From Paenibacillus spongiae (GTDB taxonomy: Bacteria > Bacillota > Bacilli > Paenibacillales > Paenibacillaceae): 64,000 bases of DNA. Under the pieces are notes generated by a model. That model saw only the letters and a list, made by a program, of their open reading frames with translations. It was not told the DNA's origin and did no database searches. Shown piece by piece: positions 52,801 through 60,599 of this stretch. Within the stretch, counting starts at the first letter, position 1, and each line of letters starts with the position of its first letter. The stretch spans positions 416,501 to 480,500 of the forward strand of contig NZ_CP091430.1 of the NCBI RefSeq assembly GCF_024734895.1. Reading direction: 5' to 3'. A program made the position numbers and the translations under genes.

Positions 52801-53557
52801 GCAGGCGCAGGTAAGCGGATTGTCGTTCCGTTACGCGCCCGAAGAGCCCTACGCGCTGCGTGATCTGTCGCTAACGCTCGTTCAAGGGAAGCAAATTGCG
52901 ATCGTTGGCGAAAGCGGCGCCGGGAAGAGCACGCTCCTGCAGCTGCTGATGAAGCTGCGGTCTTACGAGGAAGGCTCCATTGCGATTAATGGAACGGAGC
53001 TGCGCGATATCGCCGGCGAGTCGGCTCGGGCTCAATTTGCGGTCGTATCGCAGAATGTGCAGTTATTCAACGCGACGGTAGCCGAGAATTTACGGCTTGG
53101 CCGTCCTGAGGCGTCGCTCGATGAGCTGCGTGAAGCAGCCCGTGTGGCGAGAATTGACGAGACGATCGAGCGGCTGCCGGAAGGCTACGATACGATCATC
53201 GGCGAATGGGGAGCGAAGCTGTCCGGAGGAGAGCGGCAGCGGCTTGCGCTGGCGCGGGCGCTCGTCCGGGAGGCCCCGGCAATTCTATTCGACGAGCCGG
53301 GGACGGGGCTTGATCCGTTAACCGAGCAGGCCTTTACCAGCCATATAGAACCGCTGCTCGGCGAGAAAGCGGTCCTGTGGATTACGCATAAGCTGACAGG
53401 TCTGGAGCGAATGGACGAAATCATCGTTCTTCAGAACGGGACGGTAGCGGAGAGAGGCGCGCATCAGGAGCTGCTGGAGCGTCACGGCGTCTATTGGAAG
53501 CTGTGGAAGCTGCAGAGGGACCGGGAGCGGACGCGCGAATTGGCGGAGGTTCGTTAG
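49868..53557 (+). CDS. cydDC: Fused CydD-CydC heterodimeric ABC exporter
   Basis: 1,229 residues comprising two complete ABC exporter halves in one chain. The CydD half has a membrane domain about 15-320 and a nucleotide-binding domain about 340-570 (Walker [10 protein letters not shown], signature [26 protein letters not shown]). The CydC half has a membrane domain about 625-940 and a nucleotide-binding domain about 980-1215 ([36 protein letters not shown]). CydDC exports thiols (cysteine, glutathione) or haem-related compounds and is required for bd oxidase assembly. Bacillus subtilis encodes the halves separately as cydC and cydD. The linker near residue 950 carries a repeated Lys-Pro-Ala/Asn-Pro-Ala pattern. 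The start ATG 49868 follows AAAGGAT. Confidence 0.92.
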   Translation: MIKQLFKQVQGTRKLFAASVIIGVAGGLLLIVQAIYMARVTNGAFLGGQSLAALLPALYVLLGVIGLRAVLQAAGDYASTQMAQRIKSDLRLRLVRKLAELGPDYAKGERSGELINTVYEGVEQLENYLAKYLPQVALSTFIPAAVFFVVAGTDWLSAVIFAVTLPLLVILMILIGKAAKAKTDRQFQLLGRLGGHFHEMLRGLPTLKMFNRSRAQIDIIARISEEHRRSTMGTLRLAFLSAFVMELFASLSTAIVAVFLGLRLIEGEIGFEHAFLVLLLAPEFYNPVRTLGTQFHAGMNGVTAAGRIFDILNTEPPGWVEKEGAAVLPPKPEGYRIVFEGVTVQYAGEARPALSDISLTLEPGERIALVGPTGAGKSTLLDLLQGFIKPASGRILVDGIDLSQISMSWWRNQQSVLSQHPHLFHGTIGDNIRISKPDASGAEVAAAAEAAQAAAFIQALPRQYDTPLGESVRLSGGQAQRIAIARALLREAPLLMLDEPTAGLDLANEANITKTLEPLLRGRMSITAAHRLSTIRASDRIVVLAGGRIVEAGTADDLAAAGGLYADMLAAARADEDAAAERRDAEYIPAADHMRQRSEEGARALPPAAGIASPADAAPVRRRKTFVRLLQFVRPYKWWTLLAILLGFGTVATNVGLMGTSGYLIAKAALRPETVLLLYVPIVGVRFFGIARGVFRYVERLVSHDLTFRILKRLRVWLYERLEPRGVQLLENKRSGDLLGSVISDVEQLQNLYLRVIAPPVVAALTVLLGFVFMANYDLRLGMLLAGMLLTAGVVIPWLSHRIGSSGGRDFVQARSEIYEQTSDLLTGLPTLILYGQAQNMEERILTIQRRLDAHQTKQNRISAFTGGSMSLLTHLTMWLMLLAIIPLTISGHIDSYMIPALVLASFACFEAVMPLPLSFQLFGQTISAGDRLFRLADEAGDQAQLVKPAKPTNPAKPANPAPASEEVSEAGEADVRWQAQVSGLSFRYAPEEPYALRDLSLTLVQGKQIAIVGESGAGKSTLLQLLMKLRSYEEGSIAINGTELRDIAGESARAQFAVVSQNVQLFNATVAENLRLGRPEASLDELREAARVARIDETIERLPEGYDTIIGEWGAKLSGGERQRLALARALVREAPAILFDEPGTGLDPLTEQAFTSHIEPLLGEKAVLWITHKLTGLERMDEIIVLQNGTVAERGAHQELLERHGVYWKLWKLQRDRERTRELAEVR
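52709..52753 (+). repeat. 18-bp tandem repeat within cydDC
   Basis: Two full 18-bp units (AAACCGACCAATCCGGCC and AAACCGGCCAATCCGGCT) preceded by a half unit. They encode [12 protein letters not shown] in the linker before the second nucleotide-binding domain. In-frame copy-number change would only alter linker length. Confidence 0.75.
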
Positions 53558-53605
53558 GACAATCAGCGCGACTTCCAAACGATCGTCATATAGCGAGTGA
53601 AACGA

Positions 53606-53644
53606 CAAGAGACCTGCCGGAGTTACTTCCGGGCAGGTCTCTTG
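53606..53644 (+). terminator. Terminator of cyd operon
   Basis: CAAGAGACCTGCC and GGCAGGTCTCTTG pair over 13 bp, with an inner GGA/TCC extension; the tail is only modestly T-rich. Confidence 0.65.
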
Positions 53645-53687
53645 CGTCTCAACCGTTACTTGGCCGGCACTAGGCGCGCCTGTTCGT

Positions 53688-53879
53688 TCAGCTTGAGCAG
53701 ATTCTCGAACCTTTCAATTTTCGAACCGGCTCCGTTCTTAGCGGAAGCCCCAGCCCATTCTCCATCAGCTTGATTTGCTGGCTGAGGTTCGACTGGGTCG
53801 TGCGCATCTTCTCGGAAACCCGCGAGAAATGCAGCTCTTCGCAGACGGCGATAAAATATTCCAATTGTCTAAGCTCCAT
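53688..53879 (-). pseudogene. LysR-family regulator remnant (N-terminal HTH only)
   Basis: From ATG 53879 (GAAAGAAGG upstream) the product begins MELRQLEYFIAVCEELHFSR and continues with TTQSNLSQQIKLMENGLGLPL, a textbook LysR helix-turn-helix. It then runs into unrelated residues and stops after 63 codons instead of about 295. In the neighbouring frame a short tail (FENLLKLNEQARLVPAK) ends at a TAA, so an internal deletion has probably joined the LysR start to the end of another gene. No effector domain remains. Confidence 0.8.
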
Positions 53880-53892
53880 ACGAACCTTCTTT

Positions 53893-53907
53893 CGATGATA
53901 ATCATCG
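53893..53907. promoter_or_regulatory. 15-bp palindrome (7-1-7) upstream of LysR remnant
   Basis: CGATGATAATCATCG is a perfect 7-1-7 inverted repeat close in form to Fur/PerR boxes (TGATAAT-N-ATTATCA). On the minus strand it lies between a possible -10 and the LysR ribosome-binding site. It may be a relic operator, or may act on the divergent DinB gene. Confidence 0.4.
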
Positions 53908-54019
53908 TTTTTACTTATCATTATAATCGGAAAAGCGAGATTGTTGGTTCTCCTTGGATGGGGTACACTTATCTTGTCAACATAATCCTAAACGAATAAA
54001 TAAAAAAGGAGGAATTTTT

Positions 54020-54493
54020 ATGTCCCAAAGCATTGTGAATACCGGTAAATCGGTCCGTCAAATGGTACTGCATCAGGCTCAATCCATTCCTGAGGAGCTG
54101 TACGACGTTCAGCCGGCCCCGTTCAACAATACGATTCGCTGGAATATCGGGCATATCGTATACTGTCTGGATCATTTTCTCTCCATGAGCTTCAAATCCG
54201 CTTCTCAGCTTCCCGCTTCCTATGCGGGTCTGTTCAATACCGGAACGAAGCCGGCGGATTGGACGGCCGCGCCTCCAACCAAGGAAGAGCTCATTCAACA
54301 ATTGTCGGCGCAGCTCAACGGCATCTCGGAGATCTCCCCGGATAAGCTGGAGGAGAAGCTCGGAGCCCCGGTCCAAATGGGGCCGTTCCGGTTCGAAACC
54401 GTCGGGGAGCTGGTCAATTTCGCTTTCATTCACGAAGCGATGCACTTCTCGGCGATCGGATGCTTATCGAAGGCCGCTCAGCATAAGCAGTAA
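54020..54493 (+). CDS. DinB-family protein
   Basis: 157 residues from ATG 54020 (AAAGGAGGAA upstream; the frame is open from 53954). A four-helix-bundle DinB/YfiT-like protein with candidate metal-ligand histidines in IRWNIGHIVYCLDH and FIHEAMHFSAIG. Relatives include bacillithiol-S-transferases and metal-dependent hydrolases; the substrate is unknown. Flanked by a LysR remnant and a good terminator, it is monocistronic. Confidence 0.82.
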   Translation: MSQSIVNTGKSVRQMVLHQAQSIPEELYDVQPAPFNNTIRWNIGHIVYCLDHFLSMSFKSASQLPASYAGLFNTGTKPADWTAAPPTKEELIQQLSAQLNGISEISPDKLEEKLGAPVQMGPFRFETVGELVNFAFIHEAMHFSAIGCLSKAAQHKQ

Positions 54494-54515
54494 GGCAGCG
54501 ATCTGTGAAACGCAT

Positions 54516-54551
54516 TAAGCCGTTAGAGAGTCCGGGCTCTCTAACGGCTTT
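54516..54551 (+). terminator. Terminator of DinB gene
   Basis: AAGCCGTTAGAGAG and CTCTCTAACGGCTT form a perfect 14-bp stem with a 6-nt loop and TTTT. The following 54552-54726 holds no recognised feature. Confidence 0.85.
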
Positions 54552-54726
54552 TCGGCATGCAAGCATAAGGGCGGTTCTTCATTCGGGCGTGCATGAGATA
54601 ATAAGTTTGTTATTGGCACACCCTATAACTCTGTGAGCTATGCAATTCGCAGAAGGAACCGCTGGAAGGCTCAAATCCCGCAATTTGGGGTAATGACGAA
54701 ACAAATAGGATCTGGAGGTGGCCGTC

Positions 54727-55098
54727 ATGACAGAAGAAGCCAAGCAAACGAATGGTGAAGCGGGAGACGAAATTGTGGCGCAGAAGCAGGGAAACAGCTA
54801 TGTGCTCATTGGAGCAGGAGACATGCCGATCGGTGAGATGACGTACAAGCTTGTGGATGTGGATACCTGGCTTATCGATCATACGCATGTCGATCCGCAA
54901 TACCGTGGACGCGATCTGGCCCGTAAGCTGCTCGATTTGGTCGTCCATGATGCAAGAGAGCAGGGGAGAACCATCATTCCTTCCTGTTCCTACGCGCTTG
55001 CCCAGTTTAAGCGGTATCCCGAATATGAGGATGTCTGGAAGAAGACGGATACAAGCTATTCGGACCCTTACAGCTCGGGAAGTATTGCCGGACCGTAG
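54727..55098 (+). CDS. GNAT-like acetyltransferase (YjdJ-type)
   Basis: 123 residues from ATG 54727, 9 nt after GGAGG. A short GNAT fold of the Gcn5-related YjdJ/YidJ family: IDHTHVDPQYRGRDLARKLLD is the acetyl-CoA-binding beta4-alpha3 segment (R-G-R-D-L-A), and IIPSCSYALAQFKRYPEYEDVW is the conserved end. The small size is normal for this family, whose substrates are mostly unknown. Monocistronic. Confidence 0.82.
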   Translation: MTEEAKQTNGEAGDEIVAQKQGNSYVLIGAGDMPIGEMTYKLVDVDTWLIDHTHVDPQYRGRDLARKLLDLVVHDAREQGRTIIPSCSYALAQFKRYPEYEDVWKKTDTSYSDPYSSGSIAGP

Positions 55099-55274
55099 TC
55101 TTGATGCACAAGGCGCAAGATTCCCGCAGCACCGCCGAAGCGACGGTATTTGGGCCGTTTCTTCGGCGTGCGGGGGGTTCTGTCATAACCGCTAATAAGG
55201 GCACATAGGATTCATTGAAAGCCTATCAGTCCGGCAATGCTAGTGACCTTATTTCTTATGAGAGAGGTGTGGTT

Positions 55275-55610
55275 ATGCAGAATTCGTTTTCGTCTGGCCC
55301 GCAGCCCGATCCGAACGATGTGCAGACGAACAAAGTGATGGCGGTGCTGGCCTACATTCTGTTCTTTGTTCCGCTTCTGGCCGCCAAGGATTCCCCGTTC
55401 GCGATGTATCATGCCAATCAAGGACTGGTGCTGTTCTTGGCGGCGGTAGGGGTAAATATTGTGCTGAGCATTATACCTATCATAGGCTGGATTCTTCTTC
55501 CCTTCGCGAATTTGGCTATCTTCGTCTACATCATTATCGGGATTATTAATGCGGCTAACGGCCGAATGAAGCCGCTGCCGTTCATCGGAACGGTTTCGAT
55601 TATAAAGTAG
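55275..55610 (+). CDS. DUF4870-type small membrane protein
   Basis: 111 residues from ATG 55275 (GAGAGGTG upstream; the frame is open from 55215). Three hydrophobic helices (about 27-41, 55-75 and 78-98) with the family motif AMYHANQGLVLFL after the first. Related Tic20/DUF4870 proteins are of unknown function in Firmicutes. Monocistronic, with a good terminator. Confidence 0.8.
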   Translation: MQNSFSSGPQPDPNDVQTNKVMAVLAYILFFVPLLAAKDSPFAMYHANQGLVLFLAAVGVNIVLSIIPIIGWILLPFANLAIFVYIIIGIINAANGRMKPLPFIGTVSIIK

Positions 55611-55639
55611 ACGCGGCACGGGCAATGCCAGGCATAAAC

Positions 55640-55665
55640 AAGAGACCACAAGCGGGTCTCTTTTT
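55640..55665 (+). terminator. Terminator of DUF4870 gene
   Basis: AAGAGACC pairs with GGTCTCTT over a short loop, followed by a T-run. Confidence 0.8.
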
Positions 55666-55772
55666 CATTATTCGGCTGGCTGAGGGAATATTGCATGACC
55701 GGATACATTCGGCCATAATACTCCTAACTGCATGGGGTTTAATTACTATGGAACCGGAAGGGGGAAGACGCC

Positions 55773-56333
55773 ATGATGGTGGAGACGGAGAGGCTTATCT
55801 TGAGAGAGTTTACACATGGTGATGCTGCGGCTGTTCATGAATATGCATCCGATCCTGCTGTAGTCAGGCATATGAGCTGGGGACCCAATACGGAGGAAGA
55901 GACGCTGGATTATATTCATCATATGATGGAGACACAAAGCCGCAAACCTCGGGTTGAATTCGAAATGGCCGTAATACTGAAGGAGACGCAGGCATTAATC
56001 GGCGGCACCGGCATATTCGTCCATTCACCCGGTCAGGGAGAGATCGGCTACTGCTATTACCCGCTCTACTGGGGGCGCGGATACGCAGCGGAAGCGGCTG
56101 CGGCATTGCTGCGATTCGGATTTCAAGAGCTGGGTTTTCACCGGATCTTTGCAACCTGCCGGCCGGACAATGCAGGCTCGACCCGAGTCATGCAGAAGCT
56201 CGGGATGAAGTATGAAGGGCACTTGCGGGGGCATATGCTGCATAATAAGCAGGGAAGATGGCTCGATTCCCATCAGTATTCGATTCTGAAGCCGGAGTAC
56301 GAGCAGCTTCAAAGCTCGCTTGACCAGGCGTAG
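55773..56333 (+). CDS. RimJ/RimL-type GNAT acetyltransferase
   Basis: 186 residues. It starts with the family signature ETERLILREFTHGDAAAVHEY; the acetyl-CoA site is GEIGYCYYPLYWGRGYAAEAA and the C-terminal NAGSTRVMQKLGMKYEGHLRG is typical of RimJ/RimL-like N-acetyltransferases. It could acetylate a protein N-terminus, amino sugar or antibiotic. GGAAGGGGGAAGA precedes the start. Monocistronic. Confidence 0.85.
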   Translation: MMVETERLILREFTHGDAAAVHEYASDPAVVRHMSWGPNTEEETLDYIHHMMETQSRKPRVEFEMAVILKETQALIGGTGIFVHSPGQGEIGYCYYPLYWGRGYAAEAAAALLRFGFQELGFHRIFATCRPDNAGSTRVMQKLGMKYEGHLRGHMLHNKQGRWLDSHQYSILKPEYEQLQSSLDQA

Positions 56334-56434
56334 CATATAATCGGAATGTAAAGACTCCGGGACGGACGGGTTGGACCGGCTCGCTGCAAGACGGGTTTGG
56401 TTGGAATATGAGCAGTTTCTAAAGTTGTTTCATC

Positions 56435-56453
56435 TGACGTAACTTATACGTCA
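56435..56453. repeat. Inverted repeat TGACGTA-N5-TACGTCA
   Basis: A perfect 7-bp dyad with 5-nt spacer just upstream of the terminator between two convergent genes. The shape is that of a protein-binding operator, but no promoter is apparent beside it. Confidence 0.4.
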
Positions 56454-56456
56454 TTA

Positions 56457-56489
56457 AAAGACCGTGCCTCCTATCCGGGCACGGTCTTT
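56457..56489. terminator. Bidirectional terminator
   Basis: AAAGACCGTGCC and GGCACGGTCTTT form a perfect 12-bp stem with T/A flanks on both sides, between the GNAT gene (+) and the helicase gene (-). Confidence 0.85.
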
Positions 56490-56553
56490 CGCATGGCTGA
56501 AGCGGAGCGTTTATAAGACGTCTGATCCGCGACCCGGGAACCGCTGCGCGCGT

Positions 56554-58851
56554 CTACACCGGGACGGCCTTGCTGCCCTTCTCCATGGCCGACTTGCAGA
56601 GCGGACAGGGCTTGGATGTCAGATGCGCTTCTTTATACGGGTCTATTCTGGTCCAAGCGATGCATGGCGGGCTGGTGCAAACCCATGCCAGAACGGTTTC
56701 GGTCTCTCCTGCAGGCTTGGAACCGGGGCTGGAAATATGCCGGCCCGTCTTCGTATGGACCGACTTAGGCGAAGCTGAGGGACCCGCTGCTTGTTGGAAG
56801 GCAGCCAGAACGAATTGCGAAATAGCGGCTTTCTTGCCTCTGTATTGAGAAGGGGAGCTAATGAACAACTCCTCCCGGGCACGGGTAACGGCCACATAAG
56901 CAAGACGCCGCTCCTCTTCCAATGCGACCGAGCTGATTGGCCTGCTGCCCGTCCTCGTGAAGACATCCTTCATCCGGTCGGTATCCAGAGCCGAGCTGTG
57001 CGGCAAGCTGCCATCGGAAGCCCCGATCAAGCAGACGACGGGGAATTCCAATCCTTTGGAACGATGGATCGTCATCAATGCAATGCGATTGCCCTGCTCC
57101 TGCAGCTTCTGGCGGGTATTATCGCTGTTCTTGGCCACTACGTCATCGATGAACGCTATGAAAGCCTCGACCGTATCGAAGCGCGCGGCGGAAGCTTCCA
57201 GCTCGTCCAGCAGCTCCTTCAGCATCTCCTTATGCAGCGTTAATTTATGCCGTTCACTAGCTTCCGAATAAGCGTCATAGAAGGTTTTTCGAATGTGTAT
57301 AATGGCCTGCGCCGGCTTCATGGTTACGAATGACTTGATCAGTGCCAGACGGTCCGTGATCTTGTCCTTCTGGTAATCCTTCAGTTCCGGCAGCGATAAC
57401 AAATGCACGAGCGGCCCTTTCTTGGGCCTTATCGCTTCCTTCGCGCGAATGATCGCCATTCCCTTCTCGCGATTCAGGTAGAGAGAGGGCAGAATGCTTT
57501 CCATCGCATCGAAATTGCGCCGGTTCAAGGAAAGCCGCAGATGGTCGACGACCGGCTTAACGAGCCAATGCTCGTATAAAAGCTGTCCATCACCGAAATC
57601 GATATGTGGAATTCCCTTTAGTACGAGCTGCTCCAATATGGCCCGGTTGTTGCTGGATGACCGGTATAATATAGCGAAGTCGCCGTATGTCCGTGTTCCC
57701 TGCTGAACCTCCTGGAGGATACGCGTGATGATTTGATCCGCTTCGTCATCCGCCGTATGAGGCCGCATATATTGGGGCTTAACCGCGCTTTCCTTCGTTG
57801 CTTGCAAGGTCTTGGGCCGCCGCTCCTTGTTGTGCCGGATAATTTCGTTGCCGAGGCCGACAATTGCTGTGGTTGACCGGTAGTTAATATCGAGCGTAAT
57901 GACCTTGGCCGACGGGTAGCGCTTCTCAAAATGAAGAATGAATTCGCTCCTTGCGCCGTTAAAGGAATAGATCGTCTGGTCGTCATCGCCGACGACCATT
58001 AAATTTTGCCGGGGCTCGGCGATCATTCGGATTAATTCATATTGAAGATGGTTGGTATCCTGAAATTCATCGATCATGACATATTGGAATCGCGTCTGCA
58101 GCGACCGCAGCAGGTCGGACTGCTGCTTCAGCAGCCGATATGCGCTGAGCAGCACATCGTCGAAATCGATCTTGCCGTTCTCCTGCTTCCAATCTTCGTA
58201 GCGGGCGAAGATGCGCTTGATTTCTTTTTCCCCGTCCGTTGCTTCCGGCAGCTCGTCCAGACCGACAAGGTTCATCTTATAGGAGGATAGAAGAGCGAGC
58301 AGCGTTTCCGGCTGGTAAGCGTCCTGCTGCAGGCCCAGCTCCCGCATAATTTGTTTTAGCAGAATATGCTGCCGCCGGGTTTCATGAAAGATATCCAGCT
58401 GATTGCCGTGCCTGCGGATCAGCTGCAGGAAGAAGGAGTGAAAGGTCCTGGCCTGAAGCTGATGGACAGCCGAGGCGTTTAGACCGGGCAGACGGGCAAT
58501 GCGCTCTCTCATCTCGGCCGCCGCTTTGGTCGAGAACGTCAGGAGCAGAATAGCGCTCGCCGGGATGCCGTGGACCGCGAGCAGATAGCCCGTCCGGCAG
58601 ATTAAGACGGATGTCTTGCCCGAGCCGGCTCCTGCCAGCGTCAGCAACGGACCCGTATGATGCCGTACCGCTTCCAGCTGCGGCTTATTCAACGTCAACC
58701 CGCTCTGCTCCAAAGTACGGAAGAAGCCGGCATCCCGATCCTGCGCATTATTCCGCTGCGCGGCAATGTTTGGGGATGCTATTTCCGCATGCGGGATAGC
58801 CGAGCCGGCCGTTCCGGAGGGCAGGGATGTGAAACGATGTATGCTACTCAT
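56554..58851 (-). CDS. UvrD/Rep/PcrA-family DNA helicase
   Basis: 765 residues from ATG 58851 (GAAGG 8 nt upstream; GTG 58860 is an alternative). Superfamily 1A motifs in order: Q-motif LNKPQLEAV, Walker A LLTLAGAGSGKTSVLI, motif II IDEFQDTNHLQYE, motif III DDDQTIYSFNGA, motif IV DINYRSTTAI, motif V MTIHRSKGLEFPVV and motif VI VAVTRAREELF. The C-terminal 50 residues (ACTSPPC-like and KPCPLCKSAM) look like a zinc ribbon rather than the usual PcrA Tudor tail. This marks a paralogue distinct from housekeeping PcrA. It is a 3'-5' helicase for repair or replication restart. Confidence 0.88.
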   Translation of the reverse strand: MSSIHRFTSLPSGTAGSAIPHAEIASPNIAAQRNNAQDRDAGFFRTLEQSGLTLNKPQLEAVRHHTGPLLTLAGAGSGKTSVLICRTGYLLAVHGIPASAILLLTFSTKAAAEMRERIARLPGLNASAVHQLQARTFHSFFLQLIRRHGNQLDIFHETRRQHILLKQIMRELGLQQDAYQPETLLALLSSYKMNLVGLDELPEATDGEKEIKRIFARYEDWKQENGKIDFDDVLLSAYRLLKQQSDLLRSLQTRFQYVMIDEFQDTNHLQYELIRMIAEPRQNLMVVGDDDQTIYSFNGARSEFILHFEKRYPSAKVITLDINYRSTTAIVGLGNEIIRHNKERRPKTLQATKESAVKPQYMRPHTADDEADQIITRILQEVQQGTRTYGDFAILYRSSSNNRAILEQLVLKGIPHIDFGDGQLLYEHWLVKPVVDHLRLSLNRRNFDAMESILPSLYLNREKGMAIIRAKEAIRPKKGPLVHLLSLPELKDYQKDKITDRLALIKSFVTMKPAQAIIHIRKTFYDAYSEASERHKLTLHKEMLKELLDELEASAARFDTVEAFIAFIDDVVAKNSDNTRQKLQEQGNRIALMTIHRSKGLEFPVVCLIGASDGSLPHSSALDTDRMKDVFTRTGSRPISSVALEEERRLAYVAVTRAREELFISSPSQYRGKKAAISQFVLAAFQQAAGPSASPKSVHTKTGRHISSPGSKPAGETETVLAWVCTSPPCIAWTRIDPYKEAHLTSKPCPLCKSAMEKGSKAVPV

Positions 58852-59071
58852 GGAATTCACCTTCTCGTTATGCTTTAGCTGATTCAGGAGAAACAGCGGA
58901 CTTCGTAAACGATCTATATTCGAACAAAATCCCCCAGCAGATTGCTCAGGGGGGAAGGTGGATAGCAGGCAAGGGGCGATTGGTTAAGTCATGGGGGCAG
59001 CAGCTGCCGCTGACATGCTCCAAGGCTGTGCGCGTGTTTGGGAATGAGGTGCGTGTCCCGTACTCGGCCTG

Positions 59072-59262
59072 CTGTAACGGTAAAAAACGGCGTTACAGGG
59101 GCTCAGGGCGCCGGAGCGCGATCTGTAACGCCTATTTCCGGCGTTACAGGAGCAGCATGGGGTGCGCATCTCGGGTTTTGCCCGCTGTAACGGTAAAAAA
59201 CGGCGTTACGGGGGTTCAGGGCGCCGGAGCGCGAGCTGTAACATTTATTTTCGGCGTTATAG
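59072..59262. repeat. Tandem intergenic hairpin repeat (113-bp period)
   Basis: Two imperfect copies with a 113-bp period. Each contains two stem-loops built from CTGTAACG and its complement (59072/59098, 59123/59149, 59185/59210, 59236/59262), with a GCGCC-GGA-GCGC element between. The best-preserved stem is CTGTAACGCC-7 nt-GGCGTTACAG. The similarity reaches somewhat beyond these limits (GTGCG...TCGG on the left). It occupies the gap 58852-59414 between the helicase gene and a Fur-controlled operon. Open frames through it (e.g. 58980-59369) appear to be by-products of the repeat. Confidence 0.8.
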
Positions 59263-59414
59263 AAGCAGAATGGAGTGCGCCAACGCCCGCGGCTTCTTTG
59301 TTTGATCAGGACCGCCAGCCGGATGCAGCCTCGCTTGAAAAATCAATGGAGTCTATTGTATCAAACTAGGGACAGATTGAGAAGATTGGCGGGGCGGATA
59401 GACAAGCAATCAAT

Positions 59415-59433
59415 GAGAATAAGAATTTTTCTC
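59415..59433 (+). promoter_or_regulatory. Upstream Fur-box-like site
   Basis: GAGAATAAGAATTTTTCTC agrees with the 19-bp Fur consensus at 13 positions by eye and is itself largely palindromic. It lies 67 bp upstream of a better Fur box. Confidence 0.5.
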
Positions 59434-59481
59434 AATTAATATTGAAATGGATTAACAGTTCATGATAGTATACATTGGCAT

Positions 59482-59500
59482 GATATTGAGAATCACTATC
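59482..59500 (+). promoter_or_regulatory. Fur box ahead of iron/heme uptake operon
   Basis: GATATTGAGAATCACTATC matches GATAATGATAATCATTATC at 16 of 19 positions. It lies 31 bp before the lipoprotein start, where Fur binding would block transcription or elongation when iron is plentiful. Confidence 0.8.
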
Positions 59501-59530
59501 ATTTAAGTTTTAGAGGGGTGTACGAATAAG

Positions 59531-60553
59531 ATGAAAATATCTCGAAAATGGGCCTTGTATGCCAGCTTGTCATTGCTAGCCTTCACAGTCGCGTGCAGCA
59601 ATCAGCCGACGGCGAACGAAGCGAACCAAACGAACGAATCGAACGAAACGAAAGGGAATGCCGCCAACGAAAAGCAGGATGAGACCAATAAGCCTGCTGC
59701 GGATGGAGTGACGGCGATCGCGGTCGACGAAGCGAAAGCGGCCGAGCTGCAAGCTCAGTTCGGTCAAGAAGCGCCGGCCAAGGTGGTCAGCGCATCGGTC
59801 GCCATCTCCGAGATTCTGGACGTGCTGGGCGTTATGCCTATCGGCGTTCCCACGTCTACGGTCGAGCTCCCGGCGGCATTCAAGGACGTGCAGCGAATCG
59901 GGTCGGCGCTCAAGCCTGACGTGGAGCAGGTGACGAAGCTTCAGCCGGATCTGGTTCTCGGTCCGGAGTCGATCAAGGACAGCCTGGAGAAGCAATTTAA
60001 ACCGGCTTCATTAAAGACCGCATACATACCGTCGGACTCGCTGGAAGAATTAAAGCTCTCCATGGTCGTTATGAGCCGGGTCTTCAAGCAGGAGCAGAAG
60101 GCCAACGAGTTTCTGGCGAACCTGGAGAAGCAAGAGAGCGAAGCTGCCAAGCAGGCGGAGGGCAAGACGGCGCCGAAAGTCATGCTTCTGTTCGGATCGG
60201 CCGAATCCTTCATGCTCATGAACGAGAATACGTTCCCGGGCAGCATCGCTAAGAAGCTGGGCGCATCCAACGTCGTATCGGATGTGCTAAAGTCCGACGA
60301 AACGTACGTCATGCTCAATATGGAGAATGTGGTTGCCGCCAATCCGGATGTGATTCTGCTCGTATCGCACGGCGATCCGGATACGGCAATCAAGAAATTC
60401 GAAGAGGATGTCAAGAAGAACGGGGCATGGGACAAATTGAATGCCTTCAAGAACGGCAAAGTATCCGCGCTTGACTACAATTTGTTCGGCGTTGCCTCGC
60501 TTGTCAAAGCCGCGGATGCTTACAAAGAAATGACGACTAAATTGTATCAATAA
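59531..60553 (+). CDS. Iron/heme ABC transporter substrate-binding lipoprotein (IsdE/FeuA-like)
   Basis: 340 residues. A lipoprotein signal with Cys22 (LLAFTVACSN) and a 40-residue Asn/Glu/Lys-rich linker precede a class III periplasmic-binding fold. DVLGVMPIGVPTS, DVEQVTKLQPDLVLG, NTFPGSIAKKLGASNVVSDV and ANPDVILLVSHGDPD resemble the heme receptor IsdE; the SHGDP histidine corresponds to its axial heme ligand. The usual Met ligand region reads GSALKPD rather than the PM form, so heme coordination may differ. It is first in an operon with permease, ATPase, HugZ-like and DinB genes behind Fur boxes. A siderophore-binding role is the alternative. Confidence 0.82.
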   Translation: MKISRKWALYASLSLLAFTVACSNQPTANEANQTNESNETKGNAANEKQDETNKPAADGVTAIAVDEAKAAELQAQFGQEAPAKVVSASVAISEILDVLGVMPIGVPTSTVELPAAFKDVQRIGSALKPDVEQVTKLQPDLVLGPESIKDSLEKQFKPASLKTAYIPSDSLEELKLSMVVMSRVFKQEQKANEFLANLEKQESEAAKQAEGKTAPKVMLLFGSAESFMLMNENTFPGSIAKKLGASNVVSDVLKSDETYVMLNMENVVAANPDVILLVSHGDPDTAIKKFEEDVKKNGAWDKLNAFKNGKVSALDYNLFGVASLVKAADAYKEMTTKLYQ

Positions 60554-60599
60554 CGTAAACGGCTGTCCGTGTTTCGTTCGTTGAACTGGGGGAAGGCAA

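Noticed and set aside
59072..59262. Possible CRISPR array
   Set aside because: There are only two long, diverged units with internal hairpins, and no regularly sized unique spacers or cas genes.
58980..59369. 129-codon plus-strand frame through the hairpin repeat
   Set aside because: The frame is made of repeat sequence (the peptide itself repeats), has no start signal, and the DNA is better explained as an intergenic repeat element.
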